In this document: piece after piece, positions 52,271-61,299 of the stretch | Layout of the letters: each line of letters starts with the position of its first letter | Position numbering within the stretch: the stretch's first letter is position 1 | Assembly: GCA_018136815.1 (NCBI GenBank) | Contig: CM030937.1 | Location: 3,523,820-3,587,819, forward strand | DNA length: 64,000 bases | Direction of reading: 5' to 3' | Source: Isochrysis galbana | Lineage: Eukaryota; Haptophyta; Isochrysidales; Isochrysidaceae | Made by a program: the position numbers and the translations under genes | The notes under the pieces: generated by a model | Told to the model about the DNA's origin: nothing | The model's input: the letters and a program-made list of their open reading frames with translations, nothing else | Database searches by the model: none

Positions 52271-53032
52271 TCAGGCGCAGTACTTGCCCGAAAGGTCGTC
52301 GGGACAGTCGATACGCTCGTAATTGATGACGATGTTTGCCGCATCCGTGAATTCGTCCTTTTGGAGATCAAAGTGCATGTTGTAGCCTGCGCACCAATCC
52401 CAGTGGTCCCCGGAGCTCCCGCCTTGGATCACTGGATATCCATCAGACGGTTGGCAGCAGCTGGCATTGCCGTTGAACATCAGACCAGGCCAAAGGGCAT
52501 CATCACTACTGAGTGAGAGGAGGTCATCACCATTGTGCATTGTTGAGTAAACGAAGCTTGAAGGCGGACAACGATATGCTTTGTCCGTATAAAGGCTGAA
52601 GTCAAGGCACGAGATCGAGTCTGCGCCACAGGTTCCTTGCTGTGACCTGCAATTGCCGGCGCAAACGTCTCCAATGATGACCTTCTTTACTTGTGTTCCA
52701 TCAGTCTTGCTGAGCTGGAAGCACAGAGCCTTGTCGTCTGCATCATGGAGGAAGCAGTCAGAGGCACAGCTTGCTGTACCCTTCTGCGTGTTAAGTGCTC
52801 CATCCGGGTTGAACTGCTTGAAGTAGGACCAGGGGATGGCAGCCATAATGAAGCCGTCCGGCACCTTATTCGTCATACCTCCGCAAGAGGTACCGCCGTC
52901 AGGGTAAGGCCCAGTTGCTGTGGCTTTGCCGGAGGTGAGGTCTCCGGGTAGGGGCTCGCCGACGCCTGGGATGGTCGAGAAGGCCGATGCACGTGCGGCG
53001 AGCAGGGGGAGTGCGAACAGCTTTACCCCCAT
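52271..53032 (-). CDS. Secreted expansin-like (double-psi barrel) protein
   Basis: A 253-residue ORF with a short signal peptide (MGVKLFALPLLAARASA). The core fits the six-stranded double-psi beta barrel shared by expansins and GH45 enzymes: GKATATGPYPDGGTSCGG, FIMAAIPWSYFKQF, the strand KKVIIGDVCAGNC, and NMHFDLQKDEF with the conserved Asp of HFDL. Ten or more c-spaced cysteines suggest a secreted, disulfide-rich protein. Expansins loosen wall polysaccharides without hydrolysis; GH45 enzymes cut them. I cannot decide between binding and catalysis, since the second catalytic Asp of GH45 is not evident. No separate carbohydrate-binding module is attached. The ATG is the first in frame. A possible role in cell covering or polysaccharide handling is inference. 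Confidence 0.68.
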   Translation of the reverse strand: MGVKLFALPLLAARASAFSTIPGVGEPLPGDLTSGKATATGPYPDGGTSCGGMTNKVPDGFIMAAIPWSYFKQFNPDGALNTQKGTASCASDCFLHDADDKALCFQLSKTDGTQVKKVIIGDVCAGNCRSQQGTCGADSISCLDFSLYTDKAYRCPPSSFVYSTMHNGDDLLSLSSDDALWPGLMFNGNASCCQPSDGYPVIQGGSSGDHWDWCAGYNMHFDLQKDEFTDAANIVINYERIDCPDDLSGKYCA

Positions 53033-53479
53033 CTCACGTGCAAGCGGGTGTGCAGGACGGGAAGGTAGGTTTGAGAAGGGTACCTAGCTCGGCGAGCGAC
53101 GACGGACTCGGGAGGCGTTGCGAGCGATAGAAGGCGGCGGGGTGGGGGATGATGAAAGGTCTATCGTAGCAGATTTCACGAATCGATTGAGTTTGTCACG
53201 TGATCTTCCCATCGCTGTTGATGGATTGAAATCTTCTGCCAAAAGGAAAAGTCGAGAGCGATGGAGGCGGTCGGTCATCACGTCATCGTGTCTGTAGAGA
53301 GAGAGCTCTACAGGAGCTCGCGGGCGCCCCCCCCCCCCCCCCCCCCCTCCCCCCCCCCCCTCCCGCCAAGTGAGCGCGCCAATGCCAAGCAGGTTTGCGC
53401 GAGGAGCGGTAGAGCCGGCGTCTCAGCTGCCCTGTGTGAATGTGTGAATCTGCCCGCGGGTCGTTCAACGTCAACTTCT

Positions 53480-53854
53480 GTTGTCTTCGTTCGGGGGGGG
53501 GGGGGGGGGCCTGGATGTGGCTTACTTGTGTTTTGTCTAGTGGCGTCTTTCCGTCTATGGAGTCTTCTTCCGGGAGCGGGAAGTCTGTCGGTCTGTTGCC
53601 TTTGTATCCTTCACCCCATCTATCTGGTCGGAGGGTATTTGTCTAGGTCCGCCGGGGCGGTTGTTGGTTTGCCTATTATCGGAGTGCCCAGGCACGAAAG
53701 TTCGACTTCGTACCACGTGCCGCGTTGTAGGAGGTAGTATTCCCCTCCTTTGCTAATTCTTATGTCGGGGGCGGGGGGGTTTCTTTTTGTGTTTCGTGTA
53801 CGTTGCCTAACCGTTCGCTTTCCCCTGTTGGGGGGGGCCAAATTCATTTTAAGC
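53480..53854 (-). pseudogene. LINE C-terminal fragment, inverted
   Basis: The minus strand encodes KRNPPAPDIRISKGGEYYLL then TWYEVELSCLGTPI and, after a stop, PLPEEDSIDGKTPLDK. It aligns with 54170-54450 on the plus strand (HEAELSYLGTPI, then TLDGNTPLDEMG). It ends at a run of G (C on the element strand) at about 53492-53510. Confidence 0.6.
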
Positions 53855-53869
53855 TTTCTTAATGCTGGG

Positions 53870-54449
53870 CACCCCACGTGGGCGAAGTTATGGAACAAAT
53901 TAGAATGTAATACGTAATACCGTGCACAATGTTTTTAGAGACTACGACGCAACAACGCCCTATAGCAAAGAGGAGTGCTCACAATACCTCAAAAACAACG
54001 ATACATACATACACTTTCAGGGAGAATATATCCCGAGAGACAAATTCCTAGAGACATGGGACACAGTAGTGAACCACGCCAAGGAGATGTTGGCGGCATT
54101 AACGAACCCAACGGAAAGAGAAACCACGGCACCGCAAAGAGAGATCGGGGGATCGGGGGGCACAAAGGCCCAGAAGAGCCCCTCCCGAGCAAATACATAT
54201 AGCCCAAGACGGTAACTACTTTGCCGAAATCAAAGGCATATGGCACGAAGCAGAGCTTTCATATCTAGGTACACCTATAATAATAATAGGCGAAAGGCTG
54301 ACCAATGCCCCCCCACAACTAGACCCCTCCCCGCCGGCAAAATGGGGGGAAGGATACAAATCCAAGCAAGAGGCTAGAATACCCCCTGGCGGACGAGTAT
54401 ACGCTCGACGGAAACACGCCGCTAGACGAAATGGGAGTGCAACTATCAG
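53870..54449 (+). pseudogene. LINE C-terminal fragment placed directly before a LINE start
   Basis: Encodes VHNVFRDYDATTPYSKEEC then QGEYIPRDKFLETWDTVVN and, after a frame change, YFAEIKGIWHEAELSYLGTP and ending TPLDEMGVQLSVN plus TGA at 54450-54452. The stop codon overlaps the palindromic leader of the next element. I cannot tell whether this is a 3' end of an upstream tandem copy or a conserved upstream part of the element. Confidence 0.6.
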
Positions 54450-54464
54450 TAAACTGATAGGGTC
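54441..54464 (+). promoter_or_regulatory. Palindromic leader of the LINE
   Basis: CTATCAGT (54443-54450), AA, ACTGATAG (54453-54460) is a perfect 8-bp stem with a 2-base loop, four bases before the ATG at 54465. The same geometry is seen at 22090-22112 and 30735-30755 (minus strand) with a different stem sequence, so the structure is conserved more than the letters. Confidence 0.75.
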
Positions 54465-56894
54465 ATGGAGCGCGCGCCGCCTCCCGCCCTCGCTGCCGCC
54501 GCCCTCGCCGCCATGGACGAAGCGTTCATGGACACGCCACTGTCGCCGAAGCGACCACGCCAAGACGACCCGCCCGACCAGGTGGGCACAGGAGCCAGCG
54601 GGCCGCGCCCGCCCACCCCTGAGAACGGAGACACAACAGCCTGCATGCTGGCAGCAGCCAGCATGCAGCACACCCACATCACCCCACACAGCCACCCCAG
54701 CCACACCACACAAGAGGGACGTTCCAACAGGGAAGGCCTCCGGGCCTGGCCCCTACACAGCCGCGGTACCGCCCTCGTGCCCCGGCACGAGGGGCTGGCC
54801 CGGCACCATCATAGACAAGACCCCCATGGGGGTATGTCGACAAAGGCCAAGAACACTGAACAGCTGTGGGCCCCCAACAAGGGGGACAGAGACAACAGAG
54901 AAGACGACACCGGAGAGGCACTCTACAGCGACGACGAAGGACGGGCAGAAGGCCGCTTCTCGGGGGCCAGGGCGACGAGCACAACACTGGCCTCAGAGGC
55001 CCACCACAACAAACACCAACACGAAATTGGGCCAACACAAAATACACCCCACTCGAAATCCTTGAGAGGAAGCTGCAGCGCTGAAGGCACACTGAGCCCG
55101 TTGGGCCCTAGAGAAACACGAACAAACAAGAGACTAATCTCATCTTCCCCCACGGTCACACAGGTGGCCCTACTCGACGAAGACCTCGAGCCCGAGCCCG
55201 AGGAAGAGGCCGAATTCCCAGACTCTCACAAGATCGTCATCACCTTCACGGCGTACGAGAAGGGCCACAAGGCTAAAGACGAAGAGACCCTGAGCGCCAT
55301 TGTTGCGCATCTCAACAAACTCGAAGGCGTCGACCTGGAACCCGACTTTTTGTCTAAGAGCGCCTCCGGTCCATGGGAGATTATGGTCACGGCGGATTGC
55401 GCGAATCAATTTCGCGAAATGTACAAAGACGTAGCCGACTTTCGCAAGGCGGGCATCCCGTGCCCAATAGCGGTCAAATATCAAACCCTCGACGAAAAGC
55501 TCAAGGGACTCCCGCGGGCGTCCGACAAAGCGGTGGCCGGTGCCTTCCAAGATGTCTCGGCGCACCTAGTGGTGCGCAACTACAAGTTCGAACTGAAGAG
55601 TATTATTACAATCAGCTCGCTCGCCAAGGCGGTTGAGAACCAAGGCTTCTACTTCCTACAAGGGAACCAAGAACGGACCAAGATCCTCACTAAAGAAGGG
55701 ATCCTTGTAACCCAAGGTAAGAAAGAAGTCTACCATCTCTACGTGACTCCCAAGCAAGGCTCGTTCAAATCGTTCGACTTTCCGCGCAAGATCCTTCTCA
55801 GCGTCAACGGAGCCCCTTACCCCATCGAGTACGCGGTCCGGAACTGCCGCGAGCTCGGCGGCGACATAAAGAACCTGTGCATCCACGCGGGTCCAAAGGG
55901 ATGCAAGGGATATAATAAAGACTACGCCCTAGCCTTCCAACCCCCTCTCCGCATTTGTGTGTGCGCCGAGGAAAAAGCCGCACGGCTCGAGCGCGAAGAG
56001 CGCAAGCGCATGGCGCCGCCCAAGAAGACCATCCAAGAGGCCTTGAACCCGGACAAACCCGAGCTTTGCAAACGCTTCCCCAATGGGAAATGCCCCATGA
56101 ACATCGTGGGCAAGGCGTGCAACCGTTCGCACGACTACCCGGGCGCATGGAAAGACGGCGCGTGCACAATTGTGTGCGCGTTCTCGCGCGCGAGCGCCGG
56201 ACTTCCCGGAAAGCAACCGAAAGGAGGATTCTGCGCCTTAGGCGCCGAATGCCGCTATCTTCACAAGTATGCACGCTTAGCCCGCGAGACATGCCGCGCC
56301 AACACGATGATAATATACTCACTCACATTCAACTCCACCCTTGGTTACCCAGGTGAAGGACCGATCACTATCGTGTCCTACAACATCAACGGCGCCGGAC
56401 ACGGCGGCGCCTTAGGCTCGGCGCTAGCCCAAGCGAGGAAAGCGAGGGTTGACATTCTACTACTCCAAGAGCTTCACGCCTACGCAGATGGCAGACACCA
56501 CCGAGTGTGCATGACCGCCAAAGCGTTGGGATGGCAGATGGTGCACGCACCAGCGAACGCCACCGACCCGGCGAGTGGGGTAGGCATTGCGATACGCGAC
56601 TCCTCCCCAAGAGTGAAACTGTTACCGGATACGGCGGAAACGCTGATCGAAGGCAGATGCCTACGAGTTAGATGCGTAATAGAATCTAAAGAATTGGAAC
56701 TAGTAACTGTATATCTAAGCGCCACGCCTAACCTAAGAGCCGCGCAGATAGAAGCGCTAAGGACAAGCCCCGTGGGAAGAGAATACGACACCCTTATGGG
56801 AGGCGATTTCAATTGTGTGGAAGACGTAGAAAGAGACACACAAGAAAACGCGAAGACCGAGAGGAATACGGAAACGCCCACGGGCCTAAACTAA
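54465..56894 (+). pseudogene. LINE ORF1, CCCH fingers and endonuclease N-part (frame-shifted end)
   Basis: An 809-codon frame. Residues 1-230 are low-complexity with KRPRQDDPP (possible nuclear signal). Residues about 245-500 form a globular domain also present at 61900-62600 (for example LAKAVENQGFYFLQGNQER and FPRKILLSVNGAPYPIEYAV), probably nucleic-acid binding. About 525-615 hold two CCCH-like fingers: CKRFPNGKCPMNIVGKACN then RSH, and GGFCALGAECRYLH. The APE-type endonuclease then starts (VSYNINGAG, LLLQELH, LMGGDFN). The frame ends prematurely at TAA 56892-56894. The rest of the endonuclease continues in another frame from 56882, so one base is missing or gained at about 56880. With the RT deletion downstream, this copy is inactive. 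Confidence 0.85.
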
Positions 56895-58246
56895 GGACGA
56901 CTATGAACGAGGTAGGATTGATAGACGCATACAATCTAGTAAACGGCAACACCAGAGGGGGGTTCACCCGACTTTCGGGGACCGTTCACACACGAATAGA
57001 CAGAATATACTCCCCCCTAGTAAACTCAAATATCAACTGGCAGACAATCGGCCCGCACCCGGCATTATTTACGGGGAAAGGCGTCTCGGACCACCTTCCG
57101 GTGATGGGCACCTTCGAAATGGTAGGGCACAAACCCGGACGCACGTACGACGTGCGAATCGATAGCGAACTTTTGGGCGCGGAGGACACACGGAGAGTGA
57201 TAACACACCTGTGGAAAAGCCATATAAAACCGGAGACACCAGACGAAGACGTCGACGACGCATGGAGCAATGCAAAACGGGCGGTGGCAATATACCTCCT
57301 ATGGGCGACGAGACAAAACAAGGAGCAACAAGAGATAGCAAAAGCCGTCGAAGAACTTGCGCTGCTCGGGATGGAGCTCAACGACGGGGAACCCAACGCT
57401 AAGAAACTAGACAGAATGCGCGAACTTAATGACACGATAGACACGATCCGTAAAAAGTCCAGACCAACAACCAAAGAAAGCTTCGACTCTCTTAAACAAG
57501 AGGAGAAGATGACGAAGGAATTCTTCCAAAGATTTCAGTCACGCACCTCTAACAGTGCGATCCCTGAACTTTTCGTCACAAGCGACTGGAACGCCCCCGG
57601 GGACGATACGAGAAACACAACTGCAGACGATGCGGAAATACGAAGCGAACTTCGCAAGTATTACGTGTGGCTCTACCAGGAACGACGCAACACAAGAGAC
57701 CACGAACTCGAAGAGGCGCTGGAATCACGCCCAATGAGCGAACACGACAGCGGCGCCATAGAAGGGAAGATAACGCTGGAGGAACTAACAGACGCCATCA
57801 CCCAAATAGGGAGGGGCAAAAGCGCGGGACCGGACGCGCTACCGGCGGAGTTTTATAAAAGCTTCACAGACCTAGTGAAGCACGACTTCCTAAGGATGCT
57901 AAACCTAGCACTAGAGCAGGGGCAACTGAATGTATCCATGAGAGAAGGAGACATAATACTTCTATACAAAAAAGGAGACACGCGGGACCCTAGAAACTAT
58001 AGGCCCATCACGCTCTTACAAAGTGACTACAAAATATTAGCAAAAGTGCTTACGAATAGACTAAAAAAAGTAATCGGGAACATAATTTCGAAGGACCAAC
58101 TAGGCTTCGTCCCGAAACGTTTGATTGGCGAAGCCACCCACCTGCTACAGCTGACTAACGCTTACCTGGGTACTGATAAGAACATTGGACAGATACACAA
58201 CACTAAGCAAGGCTCTACTTTTTGCGAACACAACGGACTCGGCTAG
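56882..58246 (+). pseudogene. LINE endonuclease C-part and RT, RT truncated
   Basis: Continues the endonuclease (TTMNEVGLIDAYNLVNGNTR, HTRIDRIYSP, GKGVSDHLPVMGTF), the helical linker and the RT N-part (KSAGPDALPAEFYKSF, LLYKKGDTRDPRNYRPITLL, KDQLGFVPKRLIG). It leaves the RT after THLLQLTNAYL at about 58170, before the first catalytic Asp; the FADD box is absent. A short joining sequence leads to the LINE 3' region at about 58240. Nearly 80 percent of the codons agree by eye with 40086-41370. Confidence 0.88.
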
Positions 58247-58762
58247 GACCGCCCAAGCGGGCATGGGCAGACAGCCGAAAAAAAGGATCGACACGAACGA
58301 TATATACCCGATATTCACAGTAGGCACAAGAGGCAACCTAGAACCTAGTCTCTAGTCTGGAGATTCAAGCATTAACCAACTCGATGGGAGTGGCATATAT
58401 AATAGCCGGGGGACCCGAGACGGAACACTCCTAAGACGGAACCCGCCGTGGATAGGCGAACACGCACCACACACGGAGCAGACACACCAGCGATGGTCAC
58501 GTGAGAAAGAGACGCAGCAGCTCGGACTCCACCGGCCAAGGGACTACGCAAGCACAAACAACAGGCCTGCCCGGAACCCGCACTCTGAACCAGGCCCAAG
58601 GTAGCGCACCTGGGCCGAACCCCGGATACCGATGACAAAGGAATGACGGATGACGGGGGGAAGGGGAGGGGGTGGAGGAAAGGGAAGAGAAGGGCGATGT
58701 CAATAGAGATAGGGGAATGCCCTAGTTTAGTAGGTGTGTAGCCCAGAATCTTCAGACTTTTT
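58240..58762 (+). mobile_element. LINE C-terminal peptide and T-tailed 3' UTR
   Basis: MGRQPKKRIDTNDIYPIF (from 58261) plus a short tail and stop, then the 3' UTR (GGCCTGCCC, GGCCCAAGGTAGCGCACCTG) ending GTAGCCCAGAATCTTCAGAC plus T8 at about 58762. TTTCTTAATGCTGGG after the tail (58763-58777) repeats 53855-53869. Confidence 0.72.
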
Positions 58763-59048
58763 TTTCTTAATGCTGGGGTTTCTTAATGGTGCACCCATGC
58801 ACCCATACTCCATACTGTACGTACTGTACTGAGAACTCTGTTGAAATTCGAAATTCTTGGACTTGGTGGCCGCATTTTGCACTCGGAAAATATTTTTTTT
58901 TGGCGAATATGGCTCATATTACACACCCCTGTACGGAGACACTGAAAGAGTAGTGCTTTGTGGAAGGTTGTCTCTACAATTCTCAAAGACTTTATAGACT
59001 TTGTATTCAAGATTCCCTCGCCTACAGAACTAGATTACTTTATCCGCT

Positions 59049-60692
59049 ATGTCCCCTTCTTATTGCTGTGCTGTGAGTGTGAGCGCCGAGCGGCGGCGGC
59101 GGCTGCTGCGGCGCGAGCGAGCCGCTCGGCAGCCCTCGGGCGGGCTGGGCGCGATGGTGCGCGCGGCGCAGGCGGTGGCGGCCAAGCCGCTCGAGCTGGG
59201 TGCGAAGCTTCTCTGTCGCTGGCGTGGCAACGACCTCAAGCCCTGCGAGATCATCGAGAGGAAGCTCAAGACACTTCCCGACGGCACGCCAGACCCGGCC
59301 GCAGAGTGGGAATATTGTGAGTGCGGTTGCACGTGCTCGCTCACGCGCGCTTCGCGTTGCCTTGGGGTTCAGTGAGACCAATCCTGATGTCCCTGGCTCC
59401 TCGCCCCCAACGGTATATCTCACGTGCAACCACCAAACCTCACGCCCCGGCCCCCTCTCCTCTCTGCGCGCTCTGGCTCTGCAGACGTGCACTATGAAGG
59501 GCTGAATCGCCGGCTAGACGAATGGGTCTCACTCGATCGGTTCGACTTGGGCTCACACTCTGAGGAGGGTAAGATGACACGCAACCAGAGCACTAAGAGG
59601 AAGCACGATCACGAGGAGCACGAGGAAGAGGGAGAGCTAGACTTAGCAACGCTCAAGGAGCACGAGGAGGCTACCAAGGTCAAAAATGTGAACCGCGTCG
59701 TGATTGGCAACTGGCAGATGGAGACCTGGTACTTCTCTCCCTATCCTAAGGAATATTCCCATGTTGACGTTCTGTACATCTGCGAGTTTGACCTTAACTT
59801 TTTCACTCGACGCGAACAGCTCGACCGCTACATCAAGACAAAGTGCAAATACTTCCACCCGCCAGGCGATGAGATATACCGTGAGACGAAGGAGATAAAA
59901 GGAAAGGAGTATAATATCTCCGTATTCGAGGTTGACCCAACCCACCAGCGCCTTTACTGCGAGAATCTCTGCCTTCTCGCTAAGCTCTTCCTCGACCACA
60001 AGACATTGTATTACGATGTCGAGCCCTTCCTATTTTACATTATCTGTGAGGTTGACGAACATGGCGCACACATGGTCGGCTACTTTTCCAAGGAGAAGGT
60101 GCCGTCCCTCGCAGAAGGGGGCGGTGAATACAACCTGGCCTGCATTCTTACACTCCCATGCTACCAGCGACGAGGGTATGGCAAGCTCATGATTGCCATC
60201 TCGTGAGTGCCACCCCATCCCTAGCGGCAAGCCCTCCTTGACTGGATTGCCTTCACGTTCCGACCCTATGTCTCTACCGTCTCGGATGATTGCAAGGGAG
60301 ATGAGTTCCCACGGACCCCTGCCAATTTCGTTTGCAGGTACGAGCTGTCGAGGCGCGAGAAGAAGCTGGGCACACCCGAACGGCCAATCTCGGATCTTGG
60401 GCTTGTGTCCTACCGCTCGTATTGGGTCTATGCGCTGCTCGAGATCCTGCAAAAGCACCGTGGCTCAATCTCGATCCAAGAGCTATCAGATATGACGTCT
60501 TTTAGGACGGAGGACATAGTGAAGACATTGCAGGCCTTCAACTTGATTCGGTACTTTGGAGGACAACACTCTATCTTGGTCACGCCCAAGACACTTCAGC
60601 AACATTACACGAACGCCAAACCCAATTGGGTCATAGACAGCAACAAGCTGATTTGGACGCCTTACGATGAACGTGTCCATAACAACAATTGA
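59049..60692 (+). CDS. MYST-family histone acetyltransferase (Tip60/Esa1-like), three exons
   Basis: Exons 59049-59316, 59485-60202, 60338-60692; joined frame 1,341 nt, 446 residues; both introns GT-AG. N-terminal chromo-barrel: GAKLLCRWRGNDLKPCEIIE and, across the junction, EYYVHYEGLNRRLDEWV. The MYST domain contains ETWYFSPYPKEY, ACILTLPCYQRRGYGKLMI (catalytic Cys in ACILT; acetyl-CoA loop RRGYGK) and YELSRREKKLGTPERPISDL, then the winged-helix end. It acetylates lysines on H4/H2A in chromatin. The usual C2HC finger is incomplete: the second Cys and the His of CEFC...RH are Asp and Tyr (CEFDLNFF, LDRYIKTKC), as in yeast Esa1. An in-frame ATG at 59154 (MVRAAQAVAAKPL) is an equally good start and would drop a basic 35-residue extension. 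Confidence 0.92.
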
Positions 60693-60889
60693 TGAGGGGC
60701 TTCATCTCCACTCGGCCTCTCAACTAAGGTGGTGCCATCCCCCTGTGTACGCTTTGATGAGACAACTGCAGCGAGGCCTTTATTAATCCTGTTTTTCTTT
60801 GAGCTTGAGCTTGAGGGGTGTGTCGTCGATTTTGAATAGCTAATGAGCCTAGCGCACGCAACTACAACACGTTGCAAGACTGTTATTGC

Positions 60890-61080
60890 AATTATCTCTT
60901 AACCCACAGAAGGCTTGGCACGAGAAACCGATTTGCGACCAACGAAATCCACATGTGCAGGCTATGCGGTCGATACCGCGAGGACTCGAGCCACCTTGCG
61001 TGGCGCTGCGTGGTGCCCCGCTACCTCGACAATCTTCGAAACAATTGACGCCCTGGCAGGCTTCTCACCGCCATCTAATA
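60890..61080 (+). pseudogene. LINE C-terminal zinc-knuckle fragment
   Basis: One frame reads NRFATNEIHMCRLCGRYRED then SSHLAWRC, a CxxC-x8-HxxxxC motif as in the zinc finger at the end of many LINE RTs. It breaks off after NLRNN. No RT upstream. Confidence 0.6.
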
Positions 61081-61159
61081 GATCGCGCCAGCAAAAGACA
61101 TAAGACAGACTCTTTGTATACCCCGGGACAACAACCCAGAGAGCCTCTAAAAGCACTAT

Positions 61160-61250
61160 ACATAATTTCGTGGAGATATAAATAAAAGAAATCTGAAGAT
61201 GAAGATTCTTGATTCTGGGCTACACACCTACTAGTTTCGGGTCTTCCCGT
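61160..61250 (-). repeat. LINE 3' end, inverted
   Basis: The minus strand reads GTGTGTAGCCCAGAATCAAG then AATCTTCATCTTCAGATTTC, close to the tail at 58728-58762. Confidence 0.55.
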
Positions 61251-61299
61251 CACTCACGAACACCGCCCTTATCTTCCCTCCCTCCACTTCTTTCCCTCT

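Noticed and set aside
56870-56900. Programmed -1 frameshift as the default explanation in the LINE
   Set aside because: This copy also lacks the RT catalytic core, so ordinary decay is more likely; kept only as a low-interest finding.
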